Below the pieces are notes generated by a model that searched no databases, had not been told where the DNA came from, and was given only the letters and a program-made list of their open reading frames with translations. Shown here one piece after another: positions 24,312-35,435 of a DNA stretch of 64,000 bases. The DNA lies in assembly GCA_947462335.1 (NCBI GenBank), contig OX381709.1, positions 83,142,622 to 83,206,621 of the forward strand, written 5' to 3'. Made by a program: the position numbers and the translations under genes. Numbering within the stretch: the first letter of the stretch is position 1; every line of letters begins with the position of its first letter. The stretch is from Harmothoe impar (taxonomy: Eukaryota > Annelida > Polychaeta > Phyllodocida > Polynoidae).

Positions 24312-24500
24312 CCCAGCCAACAAAAAAACGTTTACACAACCAGGATTTAACGTTATTATAGGGTTTGCAAACGTTTGCAAAAACGTAAATGCAACGTTTT
24401 TTTAACGTAAAAACGTTGACACTAAATAACGTTTTTATAACGTTGCAGCTAAACTTTTGTCTGTAACGTTAATAAACGTTTGTTTAACATTTTTTCCATT
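24312..24500. mobile_element. CCCAGCCAACA-ended element with AACGTT iterations, right end not found
   Basis: It begins CCCAGCCAACAAAAAAACG, the same terminus class as 10296. The next ~170 bp are packed with aacgttt words. I cannot find the matching right terminus, so the boundary is approximate. The complete relative at 44527-44664 shows what the whole element should look like. Confidence 0.45.
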
Positions 24501-24761
24501 AAAAAATGACCATAACTGTAGCGCATGACATGGGGTTGAATCCCATTGCTCAAACAGCTGCCTAGTCATAGTTAAACCCGCAGGTCTCGGTACCCCTCCA
24601 CCGACAGTCAGGGTGCAGTCGGGACAGGTACTCAGCCCTATTTATAGGAGAGCTGGGGCTTTAAGGTGGCCAGCAGGCATTACAAAATGGTCCACTACAC
24701 ATGTTTCTTCGCATATGTCTGAAGCTAATGTATGTGACGAAATTCACAAAAGGCCACAAAA

Positions 24762-24838
24762 TCGTTTCAAGGTGGTATGGCTGAGCCTCGAACCCACCAC
24801 CATCAGATTAGGTGCCAGCGCCCTTCACAGGTAGGCCA
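24762..24838 (-). repeat. tRNA-Leu/Ser-like SINE head (minus strand)
   Basis: Read on the minus strand, it has tggcctacctgtgaagggcg (A-box region), a ctaatctg anticodon-arm-like stretch and ggtgggttcgaggctc (B box). The order and spacing resemble a long-variable-arm tRNA, but the stems are degenerate. Confidence 0.45.
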
Positions 24839-24839
24839 C

Positions 24840-25470
24840 AGAGACAAGTGAGAGATCCTCCATTGAAAATTGTATATAATGCCAGTATTTACCACATCAC
24901 TTATTCAGTATTGTTTGTTTTTAATTTTATACAAAATCTGTACAAATATGCTCGGGACCACATGTTGAAAACACATTGTCTGCAAAGGTAATGTTATAAG
25001 TTTAAGTTGCTAGAGTATCAAAAAGTTGGCCGGCGGGTAAAGGCATAAAGTAACTACGATTTTATCATACTTATACTACATGTTCCCAATGATATATACT
25101 ACCGGTATCAGAAATTACCAAATACGTAGGCAGGTCCCGAGCTTGTTTCTGAGATATTTAACCACAAAGCTCGAGTGATCTGTAATAGGACTACAGAGTA
25201 TTCTATTGCAAATATTCCCAAAAAGCATTCGAAAGGTAAGGTGTTCACCTATTGGGGAATGTGTTGGGAGAGGTACAAAACAGTAGGGACCATCAGCAAA
25301 CCCAACGTAGCTCATTTAACCCAGACGTATCTATGCTTTCAGCACTGCTAGGCCTGCGTTTAATGAGCTTTTACATGGTTGCTAAAGGTCCCTTATGACC
25401 AGTTGTGACTGGTGACTTGTTACCAGGGTAGGAACCACATTGGAAGATAGACATATATAGTCTCAAAACC
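24840..25470. other. No recognisable gene
   Basis: No coding, RNA or repeat structure could be supported here. Confidence 0.4.
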
Positions 25471-25478
25471 ACATCAAG

Positions 25479-25555
25479 CCCCATTAGCTCAGTCTATAGA
25501 GCTTGGCACTCTATATCTAAAGGTTGCGAGATCGAGTCCCTCAGGGACACTTTTA
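25479..25555 (+). repeat. tRNA-like sequence (pseudogene or SINE head)
   Basis: The sequence begins gccccattagctcagtc and keeps a good D arm (GCTC against GAGC) and A box. Its T arm (ttgcgagatcgagtccctc) is damaged, and the acceptor stem only partly pairs (gcccc against gggac). I read it as a decayed tRNA or tRNA-derived SINE, not a working tRNA. Confidence 0.45.
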
Positions 25556-25910
25556 GTATACATCTAAAAAAGGTGGTCACCCAAACCAAACCAAAATTTT
25601 TGCAAACAGGTGACAGTAACATTTTGTCTTAATAACTCTCTTAATCTAGATTATTCTCTGGGACGAGATTCGGGGCCAGTGCATCAGACTCTGAGTTTTG
25701 ATGGAGTGTGTTAGTTAGTGATATGATGTATAGGCCCTACACAACATTAAGCTTAACAAGCCGCTCCCATCAGTCTAGCTGCAGGATATGGGGTTAACCA
25801 GGATCTATGGGAGCTGAAGCATCATCTATATATATATGCACACTATGCAGAGGCCTGCTCAACCACCTTGGTTGCTATGGTACAATGCAGCATACTAATA
25901 TCAAGAAGCA

Positions 25911-26539
25911 TATAGGGTAGGAGGTCTGACTAAGAGCTGCGCCTATGGGTATAGTGTGACAAGCCTCCCCCCTCTAGCCCCATCTACCCCCCATGAAAGT
26001 GGGCGACCTTGTGTGCTCACTATCGAAAAGTATGGAGAATAGTGGGTTTTATGTGGTTCTTTTGAGTCTTTATTAGAGTGATACCAAATAAAAAGAAGGC
26101 GTTTTCTAGACCAAAAAATCCTGCTGAATCCAAATTTTCTGGTCTTGATTCCCAAGAACAGACCAAATCCACGATAGGATAGGTATAGGTAGCCTGAGGG
26201 ATAGGCATTGTGCAGGATAGGTAGAGTGATTCACTGGAAGAATTCCTGTCAGATTGAGGGATAGGCCAATTTTTGAATAGGTAGATTGAGGTACTGATTT
26301 TGATTGACAGGTTTATATATAGATAATGTCCCAAACATTTTCAACATTATTTTGTACCTTTTCTTAATACTTTGCATCATCAAACAACATTTTTGGGTGG
26401 ATTCGGTCAATTTATGGCAAGCAAGACCAGGAGTAGTTTTTAATAGTGAGCAATTACGTCGCCCACTTTCATGGGGGGGGGGGTAGAAGGAGGGGGGCTA
26501 TAATATGGGAATCTACCGAGTCTGACATCCTACCCTATA
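25911..26539. mobile_element. ~630-bp foldback MITE with long imperfect inverted repeats
   Basis: The left end TATAGGGTAGGAGGTCTGAC is inverted at 26520-26539. Farther in, the arms share a C-rich block (cctcccccctctagcccc) and ccatgaaagtgggcgac. The G/C homopolymer runs differ in length between the arms, as expected for slippage. No coding capacity is present. Confidence 0.7.
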
Positions 26540-27204
26540 TAACCCTATATAATCCTTGCTAATATTGCAGAGCTGAATGTGTAGAACTTTCCCGGAGTGT
26601 CATAACTGACAACTCATGGTGTATATCCAGACAGAATTGCTAAAGAATACTAGAACGTATGTATATCTTACAACTTCATGTCCGAACTGAATTTTAGAAG
26701 AAAGAACAGAAAAAGAAGAAGAAAGTGAGAGAAAGAAAAAACAGGGAGTCATTGGGGAAGGGGGGGGGGGCTTCCAATGACATATATGAACTTAACATAG
26801 ATATCCTGTAGACAGCACAGTATTTGGTGATGCCATCTAAAGGCAATTATATCTACAGGGAATAAGCTGTCAGTATATGCACGTTTTGCATATTCAGTAT
26901 ACACACCATTTGCAAATGTAGAGGCAAGACTTGAGAGGTTATCCCAACGAGCATCCTTCGCTAGGCGACACCACTATGGCACAACCAGCGATAGATACCG
27001 CAGGTGGCTAAACCCACTCAGCATGAAGTATGTATTGTGCTAACACCCTCACTGCGGGCCCAATGGAAAGGGTTGAGCGACCCGGGTTATTACTCAAACA
27101 TAGTCGCGGCATTGATGAACGGTTCTAGGATAACAACATGCATCACTGCATGAATGTATGCATTTAAGCAAAGTTAAGATGCACTTTAAGTGACCAAATA
27201 TCAG
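26540..27204. other. No recognisable gene
   Basis: Contains a purine-rich patch and a poly-G run near 26760. Nothing else was seen. Confidence 0.5.
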
Positions 27205-27480
27205 TTTCCCACATAATAGCATCAACCAAACATAGCAAAGCACTGGATGTGGAAAACACCGGCCATCACTTTATAACATCAACCCCGGTGGACTAGTATG
27301 AGCCAGACCTGAGTAAATTAAATAATCTCTGCCTGAAAAAAAACACAAAAAAACTACCAGATTAAAAAGCTGCATGATGGATGCAATGAGCAGACATGAC
27401 ATCCTACAAAGGCTCAATTCTCAGCGGTAATTTGTGTAGGGTTTTTGTTTTATGGAGGACAGCCAATTCAATATCGCGTG
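27205..27480. repeat. Dispersed repeat R, copy A left part (split)
   Basis: This matches 30853-31140 over its length (for example agcaaagcactgg, gagcagacatgacatcc and caattctca-cggtaat). Its continuation is found only at about 29366-29460, so this copy was split by about 1.9 kb that includes the 146-bp satellite. Confidence 0.7.
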
Positions 27481-27493
27481 GCGGCTCAATAAA

Positions 27494-27566
27494 CAAGAAT
27501 TGCGGTTGTTGCCGCGTAAAAAAATGCCTCAGGCATTTTTATACGCAGCAACAACCACAATTCTTG
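27494..27566. repeat. 73-bp near-perfect hairpin
   Basis: The arms of about 35 bp (caagaattgcggttgttgc against gcaacaaccacaattcttg) meet at a GCCTCAGGC centre. Only a few positions fail to pair. It sits at the left edge of the insertion that holds the satellite array. Confidence 0.85.
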
Positions 27567-27734
27567 CATTCGAAGAAACATAGTGTCTACATGGTTGGTA
27601 TGTTTGAAGGGAACCCATTAAAGACACCAAATAAGCAGGGCCGGGAAGGGGTTATCAGGGGGAAGGATGATATTATTTCAAATATGGCATTTCCTATGAA
27701 TTCCTTGGGTCAATGTTAGGGGGTAAAGAAATGT

Positions 27735-29165
27735 ATGTTGCTAGGCAGATAAACAATAAGAATAGATGTTGCTAGGCAACCAGCTGTATTAGCAACAAAC
27801 TAATAGAACCATTGAATTCCTTGGGTCCATTATGGGGGGGGTAGGTATGATTATAATCAACCTCAAGAATATGAAAATGTGCGTTGCTAGGCAGATAAAC
27901 AATAAGAATAGCCGTTGCTAGGCAACCAGCTATATAAGCAACAAACCAATAGAACAATTGAATTCCTTGGGTCCATATTAGGGGGGTAGGTTTGATTATA
28001 ATCAACCTTAGGACCATGGAATGTGCATTGCTAGGCAAATAAACAATTAGAATGGCCGTTGCTAGGCAACCAGCTGTATTAGCAACAAACCAATAGAACC
28101 ATTAAATTCCTTGGGTCCATATGAGGGGGGGTATGTATGATTATAATAAACCTCCGGACCATGGAAATGTGTGTTGCTAGGCAGATAAACAATTAGAATA
28201 GCCGTTGCTAGGCAACCAGCTGTATTAGCTACAAACCGATAGAACCATTGAATTCGTTGGGTCCATATTAGGGGGGGTAGGTTTGTTTATAATCAGCCTT
28301 AGGACCATGAAAATGTGCGTTGCTAGGCAGATAAAAAATTAGAATAGCCGTTGCAAGGCAACCAGCTGGATTAGCAACAAACCAATAGAACCATTGAATT
28401 CGTTGGGTCCATATTAGGGGGGTAGGTATGTTTATAATCAACCTTAGGACCATGGAAATGTGTGTCGCTAGGCATATAAACAATTAAAATAGCCATTGCT
28501 AGGCAACCAGCTGTATTAGCAACAAACCAATAGAGCCATTGAATTCCTTGGGTCCATATTAGGGGGGGTTGTTTTAATTATAATCAACCTTAGGACCATG
28601 GAAATGTGTGTTGCTAGGCAGATAAACAATAAGAATAGCCGTTGCTAGGCAACCAGCTGTATTAGCAACCAACCAATGGAACCATTGAATTCCTTGGGTC
28701 CATATTAGGGGGGTAGGTTTGATTATAATCAACCTTAGGACCATGGAAATGTGTGTTGCTAGGGAGATAAACAATAAGAATATCCGTTGCTAGGCAACCA
28801 GCTGTATTAGCAACAAACTGATAGAACCAATGAATTCCTTGGGTCCATATTAGGGGGGATAGGTTTGATTATAATCAACCTTAGGACCATGGAAATGTGC
28901 GTTGCTAGGCAGATAAACAATTAGAATAGCCGTTGCTAGGCAACCAGCTGTATAAGCAACAAACTAATAGAACCATTGAATTTCTTGGGTCCATATTAGG
29001 GGGGGTTGGTATGATTATAATCAACCTTAGGACCATGGAAATGTGTGTTGCTAGGCAGATAAACAATTAGATTTGCCTTTGCTAGGCAACCAGCTGTATG
29101 AGCAACAAACTGATAGAACCATTGAATTCCTTGGGTCCATATTAGGGGGGTAGGTATAATTACAA
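27735..29165. repeat. ~146-bp satellite array, about 10 units, each with an RFX X-box-like palindrome
   Basis: Direct repeats with start points of ttgctaggcagataaac every 143-147 bases. Each unit contains GTTGCTAGGCAAC (a palindrome matching the RFX X-box), a second half site tgttgctaggca, aattccttgggtccatatt, a G run, and TTGATTATAATCAA (a 14-base palindrome). Units differ by a few substitutions each, with no clear gradient. The minus-strand open frames here are products of the array. Confidence 0.9.
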
Positions 29166-29238
29166 TGAACCTCGGGAACTATCAAAGGTTGATTTATATT
29201 ATTGTTATCACATAGCATAAATTTGTGTTGTGACTCCT

Positions 29239-29283
29239 TAATCCAAGATGGCGGCACAATCCAAGATGGCGGCGCCCGTTCTG
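29239..29283. promoter_or_regulatory. Two tandem YY1-like AAGATGGCGGC motifs
   Basis: CCAAGATGGCGGC occurs twice within about 30 bp, right after the satellite array. This word matches the YY1 consensus and is common near animal transcription starts. No gene start is recognised next to it. Confidence 0.35.
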
Positions 29284-29365
29284 ACTTCTGGTAAAGTGCA
29301 AACATCATATACCTCGTTCTGGTGGTGCCTGGCGGCACCACCAGGTGGCTACGCCACCACTTCAG

Positions 29366-29460
29366 CATAAAAAACCCACTCACGGACATTATATGATAGA
29401 TTATAACAGTACCCAGCGGTGTGCTGCACTTCAGGGTTAGGCACCACTTATGTCCATTAG
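29366..29460. repeat. Dispersed repeat R, copy A right part
   Basis: Matches 31146-31240 (aacccactcacg, agtacccag-ggtgtgctgc and cttcagggttaggcacca). It is the displaced end of the repeat whose first part is at 27205-27480. Confidence 0.65.
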
Positions 29461-29599
29461 GCACCAATTTTATGGCCATCAGGAAATATGCTTTAGCACC
29501 TTTTGGGAGCTCAGAATGGCAGCTTCTATGTTCTAGGTCATTCTCTAGAATGACCTAGAACGCTATAGGATATATGTTAGCAGCATTCTTTGTTCTCTC

Positions 29600-30852
29600 G
29601 GGTTAACTAGGAAAAATACTTTCAGTACTCTCCTAGTGGAGCCTTGATTTAGTTTTGATTCCAGCTGCATGAATTAATATACATAAGCCTGTGGTGGATA
29701 AAGATAATATCATTTTGCATGCACAAAGGTGGCACCATCTTAGGGCTTAACATGAGTTCACTCACTTTGGGGGTCTTCTGACAGGCAGCTCAATACTCCT
29801 TCTAAGGTCAAGGTCAGGAGAAAGGTCATCTAATATTGGCCCCCTACTCAAACACTGAGGCTTGAATACATCCTGTGTGCTGCTGTACTCCCAGTATCCT
29901 GACGTATGTTCTGGTGGGTAAGTCCAGACTCTGAAAGTATGAAAATGAATTTTGTCAGAGAGAGTGTAATGAAAGTTAAACCAGGAAGGATTGTGCTGAG
30001 CATGTCCAAAAAGCAGTTGGTGCTCAAATACAATCCCCAGTGATCAGTTGAACATCACAGACTGTCCAATAAAAACACCTTCTCAGATCTCCTGGCAAGA
30101 TTTCATATGTTTGCTTTTTCTATTAGTTACATGGCCTGAAGGTGGATGAAGCAATACTTTATCAAGTAATTAACAATGGTTTGAGGGTCACAAAGTGATG
30201 AGCTGTACCTCTAAATGATTTTGAAATCCTACTGCAAACATTCTCAGAACTATTCTTGTAAAAAATTATCATCCAATTATTCCATTATCTCTTAGCATGA
30301 TTCATTTAAATATTCTGTAAAATGATTCACATTTGTAGGACAAAGAATAAGACTTTTCACATGTTGGAATTAAATACTGAAAGAAGAACCGATCTTTGTG
30401 GCAGTTGCCATAGCCAGCCGAGTCTAACACTACGTCCTCCTGTTACCCGTACAATATATCTCCCTGCCTTATGTCCAGCTGGCACAATTGACTACAGTTG
30501 CCTGTGCCAAGTGAGTGTTTTGCTATTAGGAGTGCCAAAGTACCTTGCCAAATAATGAATTTTCAAAATGGAGACTGGGGACTAGAATTTGCCAGAGCTC
30601 CCTGAATGAGTGGAAATGAGTTTCTGATAGACTGGTTTGGCGGGCCAGCTGTCTCTGTAGCTTTGTAATAGAGCAATTGTATTTGAGTTGGAACATTGAC
30701 AGTCACCACAAATTCACAAAGACTTAAACCTCTATTCAGCACTCACAAAGACATGTGTTTTGTTTTCAAAGAAGATGTAACTGTCTTTTATTAGGTGTTT
30801 AGATATTTTAGATTGAGTTTGTATCTATCTTTCCTCCTGCCCGACCAAACAT
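29600..30852. other. No recognisable gene
   Basis: No supported coding or RNA feature. Just upstream, 29533-29564 is a 14-bp-arm palindrome around ggtcattctctagaatgacc. Confidence 0.4.
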
Positions 30853-31240
30853 CCATTTCCCATACAATAGCATTTACCACTCATTTTTACCACAGCAAAG
30901 CACTGAGGTTAGGATGTGAAAAACACCAGCCACCACTTTATAACTTACCCCCTGTGGACTAGCATGAGCCATACTTGAGTAAATGAAATAATCCCGTCCT
31001 AAACAAAAACCTTCCTCAGTAAAAAGCTGCATAATGGATAAAATGAGCAGACATGACATCCCACAAAGACTCAATTCTCACCGGTAATCTGTGTGGTGTT
31101 TTTGTCTGGTGCAGGACACAACAGCCAATTTATTGAGTCCGCTCAAAATAAAACCCACTCACGTCACAGACTTAATATGATAAATTACCACAGTACCCAG
31201 GGGTGTGCTGCACTTCAGGGTTAGGCACCATTTATGGAGT
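30853..31240. repeat. Dispersed repeat R, copy B (uninterrupted)
   Basis: A continuous ~390-bp version of the repeat that is split at 27205-27480 and 29366-29460. Its joint at about 31140-31150 shows the sequence before the insertion. The family was not identified. Confidence 0.65.
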
Positions 31241-32322
31241 TTGTTTCATAACCCTTTAAAGTGGGGTTTTGTAACAGGGGTGTAAGTGTGAAGTTTGTAA
31301 TTAAGGGTTAAAGCCAGTATTCACGCACTCGCCCACTGGCAGGGTTTATGGAACTAGCAAATCCTCACCAAATGGTCACCATAGCCCCATCTTGCTTCTG
31401 AACAACCCCAGTATCAATGTTGTTTCTAATATCCATAAAGAAGCAATAATTTCTAATGAAGCTATGTCATATTCTCTTTTCAAAACATATCATAAATGCA
31501 TAAGTAAAGCAGAATTTTCTGCATGCTTTTGGACAAGATACATGCTAAACTAAGAGGGAAAAATTATTTCCCCCAAAGGATACGTTGGCAAGATTTGAAC
31601 CAGGGACCTCTCACACTCTAGGCCAGCTCTCTCTATATATATATGCATGTAGCTATAGAGGCCTGACTGGTTTGGGGAGGTGCTAAACTGTAGTCCTGCA
31701 TTATGCTCCTACCTAGTGGTGGTGTACACTTGTGTGTACAGACTTGTCACTTGCCACCGTATGTCATGTTCATGTACAATTTCTGAAGAAACGAGTGCCG
31801 GTACCCCTCCTTTTTTTTGGATAGATACCAAGCTATGGCCATAATCTTCACCATATTAAAATTACATGCGGCCTACAACTGTTTTTCTTACTTAGATATC
31901 ATGTTAGATAAGTGTATGCCAAAGACGAAAATGTCATCTGTTACTTCAAGCATCAAGTCCAAAATAAAACCGAAAAGAACTTTTCAACAAGCTTTTTTTA
32001 TTCTTATCCTTGTTCCTTAGTATAGATACATCACATATCCATGGTTTTTAAGAAACAATCTGGTGGATTATATATGGTTTAACTGGTTTCTTCCAGGAAT
32101 GTGAAAAATTAGGAAAATATATGACCCCTTGCATCAGGCATCACAGCACTAAAGATAGTATGAGTACCCCCAATTTTTTTTTGCCCAATGGATTCTATAG
32201 CATTTAAGGAACCATCTGTAATTTTCTTAGGAGGCCTGGCACTGTATTCAATTTGGGGGTAATAGGGTCTTTCACCTTTAAAACACAACATACTATTTTT
32301 ATTAATATGTAGCACTCGTGCT
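31241..32322. other. Intergenic DNA; degenerate tRNA-like 3' half near 31580-31640
   Basis: On the minus strand about 31578-31630 reads gctggcctagagtgtgagaggtcc, then ctggttcaaatc, a B-box-like end of a tRNA-derived SINE. No gene is seen. Confidence 0.35.
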
Positions 32323-32522
32323 NNNNNNNNNNNNNNNNNNNNNNNNNNNNNNNNNNNNNNNNNNNNNNNNNNNNNNNNNNNNNNNNNNNNNNNNNNNNNN
32401 NNNNNNNNNNNNNNNNNNNNNNNNNNNNNNNNNNNNNNNNNNNNNNNNNNNNNNNNNNNNNNNNNNNNNNNNNNNNNNNNNNNNNNNNNNNNNNNNNNNN
32501 NNNNNNNNNNNNNNNNNNNNNN
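32323..32522. other. 200-base assembly gap (N)
   Basis: Exactly 200 Ns, a scaffold gap placeholder whose true length may differ. The right flank resumes in a TTAA-MITE-like region, so a repeat probably broke the assembly. Confidence 0.99.
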
Positions 32523-32589
32523 CCCACCGTTGGGGAGTGTTTCAACCCTATACAGCACTAGCAAGCTACTTCCTAGGGCTGTTTTTTGC

Positions 32590-34651
32590 ATCAAGACGAC
32601 AAAGGGCATGATGCATTATGAAGGACCACATAATGCTTTACCGTGCTATACCCTTTAGCATCATGATGCGTGAATGCAGCCCTGGCGAGTTACTCGCCAG
32701 GACTGCAGTCATGAATCTCGCTGACCCTTCGGGCCTACAGGACCATATCAAGCCGGTGGGGTCGTCACGGCACTTGAATGGAGCCGTGTTGAGTAATTTA
32801 CTATGCAGCCATTAACTAGTTACCGGTGACTGTTGAGGTCAACTTCAGGATATGACACATCCGCAGGGTGACATTCTGTGTACAGAAATGGCGCCACCTG
32901 AGCGGGTGACCTCTCTGTACGTGTACGCTCATATTATTTAGCCATCAGCGGTTAAGCTACAATATCTTCTGCTGCTGGGTTAGAGGCTACACTCTTCAAG
33001 CATATGCCATGATCATTGTATTTCTATGAGAACACACAGAGAATATGTTTGATGATCATTTAACCTCCTAGGAGGGTTATACAGGATATCCTCCTACAGT
33101 GTTTGAGTGTAATACTGCAATTTTGTATCATATAGTTATAACCATATTTTCCGCTTATTTGGACAAAGAGTGCAAACACCCCTCTCCAACCTCAGCTCTC
33201 CCCCGATCCCATAGCCTGGTCTCATACCCCAGCATGATTCAATGCCTTGCCATACCCTGGTCGCACACCCGTGCTAAAACCTGCCCTAACTAAGCGGCCC
33301 TACAGTTGTAACTTGTACTAACACTAACCCTCTAAGGGCTGCATAGTGTTTAATGCGTTATCCCTTTTGTCGGCATGATCAGGGTTCCCACAATTTTTCA
33401 GTTTGAAATTCCATGACATTTCCATCACATTCCATGACAAAAATCTCAATTTTTCATGACATTTATAACATTTTTGTGGGGGGTTAGGGGGCTTGGCCCC
33501 TGAGAAAATTTCTAAAATCTAGAAAGCAAATGGTACATTCTCAGAGATTTTGTAATATAAATTCTATTATTTTCATTTTCCATGACATTCCATGACACAC
33601 AGCACATTTTAGCAAAATGATGGTCGATCGGAATTTCAAAATTCCATGACATTCCATGACTTTCCGTGACAGCTTTCAAATTCCATGACATTCCATGATT
33701 TCCATGACTTGTGGGAACCCTGATGCATGTATGGAGCACTGGCGAGCTATTCCCCAGTGCTGCATACAAACATCATGCTGACCTTATGGGGCTTGATACA
33801 CTCTCTAAGGGTCGGCATGATGCATGAATGCAGCCCTGGTGTAGCCTCGCCAGAGCTGCATGCATGCATGCGGCCCCAAACCCTTTAAGGACAGATGTTG
33901 CTAAAAAGATCCGGCAACCCCAGCGAGTTACTTGCCAGCACTGCATTCAAGCATCATGCAGACCCTTCATTAAATCACTACGCGGCCCTTAAAGGGTTAA
34001 CTAACAGCCCCCTTCGTGCCTCTCCCCCTGAACCAACACACACCACTCGGCTGCCGTTAACGCAGACTTTACACCCCTTAACGACACGCTCCTCAACCCT
34101 TTAAGGACAGCATGATGCCTTAATGCATCATGCCCTCGGTCGTCATGATGCATGAATGCAGCTCTGGCGAGTAACTCGCCAGTGCTGCATTCAAGCATCA
34201 TGCAGACCCTATGGGGTTGAGACACTCCCGGAGGGTCGGCATGATCCACTAATGCAGCACCGCGAGTTACTCACTGGGGCTGCATTGGTGCATCATGACG
34301 ACAAATGTCGTCGTTTAGCGACAAGTGTCCTTGAAGGGTTAACGACACGCTCCGGGGCGACACCCGCCACTTCTCTCAGAACAAGGAACAATATTTGAAT
34401 GCTGACCATTTGAGGACTGCATGATGCTTTAGTCCTGATGCATGAATGCAGCCCTAGTGTGTCGACTCATCAGGGCTACATACAGTCATGCATCATGCTG
34501 ACCCTTTGGGAGTGTATCAGCTCTGTTTGATCGGCATGATGCATGAATGCAGCCCTGGTAAGTAGACTCACCAGGGCTGCATTCATACATAGTACCGAAA
34601 AAGGGCATAGCACATTAAAGCATTATGCGGCCCTTAAAGGGTTCAACTCCC
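32590..34651. repeat. Cluster of piggyBac-like TTAA MITE copies
   Basis: At least four copies lie close together: about 32590-32815 (partial), 33325-34000 (compound), 34095-34342 and 34408-34651. Recognisable ends are aaccctttaagg on the left and ccttaaagggttaa on the right. The internal hairpins use gaatgcagccctggcgagt and actcgccagggctgcattc. A 15-bp direct repeat, ttaacgacacgctcc, borders the copy at 34095-34342 on both sides. No ORF of interest. Confidence 0.7.
33380..33722. mobile_element. 343-bp MITE with CAGGGTTCCCAC termini and ATTCCATGAC iterations
   Basis: Perfect 12-bp termini CAGGGTTCCCAC and GTGGGAACCCTG are flanked by AT on both sides (33378-33379 and 33723-33724). Removing the element and one AT restores ggcatgatgcatg, the normal sequence of the surrounding TTAA MITE. 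This supports a 2-bp target duplication. The interior is a run of attccatgacattccatgac variants. Confidence 0.75.
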
Positions 34652-35191
34652 CAGTTGAGCTAACAGGCCGCAGGGTAACATCCTAAGGGATCAGTCAATG
34701 CTACAACTACCCCGGTAGCCTCAGAGTGGGTTTCTGAACGGGGATATTTCAAATTAAGCTAGGCTGATAATTCTATAAAGTGAAACATTTTGCTCAAGTT
34801 TTATCACAAGTATGCGAACGCATGGCTTGAAATGACACTTTCTACATTTTTTTGTCCATTGCTGCATTGGTCTTGCAGTAAACGGTTTGGCCGTCATTTA
34901 TTTTCTAATCATTAGTTTTTACTATGGGTTTGGCTGATAGTCCTATAAAGTGAAACATTTTGCTCAAGTCTAAACACAAGTATGCAAACGCATGGATTGA
35001 AGTGACCATTCCACATTTTGGCGTCCGTTCCTGCTTTGGTATTCCTGTAAATGATTCGCTCTTCCTTTAATTTCTAGTTGGCAGTGAACAAGTGAGGAAT
35101 GAATTACAAGTGGAAATTTCAGCTTTTTTAGGTGAACATTTTACTACAGTAAAGTCGCTGATAAGCGGCTTATACCCAGTAGTGTTTTATC
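34652..35191. other. AT-rich intronic or intergenic DNA with a small duplication
   Basis: The block ggctgataattctataaagtgaaacattttgctcaag (about 34762) recurs with changes at about 34928, each followed by acaagtatgc-aacgcatgg. The two copies are about 167 bp apart in direct orientation. No gene is seen. If the CCSER-like gene continues downstream, this is its intron. Confidence 0.5.
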
Positions 35192-35435
35192 AGGCCTAAA
35201 AAAGAAATTATGTTCAGGTAAAATGACCAAATTAAAATAGGGTCGATTTTTTACCACTTTTTTTTCAAAAGATTATAGTAGAAAATTTCTCATAATTTTT
35301 AATACATGTAGTAAGAAAAAAAAATCTTGGAAAGTGGTCAAGTCCCAAAATTACCTTCAAAAATCTTTTACGCAGGGTAGGCTCAAAAAAAATATGGTCG
35401 GTCGGAATACCTGAACATAATTTTTTCTTTGGCCT
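35192..35435. mobile_element. MITE with AGGCCTAAAAAAG / TTATGTTCAGGTA arms, copy 1
   Basis: The left arm aggcctaaaaaagaaattat, then gttcaggtaa, is inverted at the right (tacctgaacataatt, then tttctttggcct). The same family occurs at 40646-40896. It lies in the inferred intron, 40 bases from the splice donor of the neighbouring coding exon. Confidence 0.75.

Noticed and set aside
27772..28774. Minus-strand frames with repeated hydrophobic peptides
   Set aside because: Each frame is the translation of the 146-bp satellite unit, so the peptide repeats are a by-product.
32109..32611. Frames that cross the N gap
   Set aside because: Their apparent openness comes from the Ns, so they carry no evidence.
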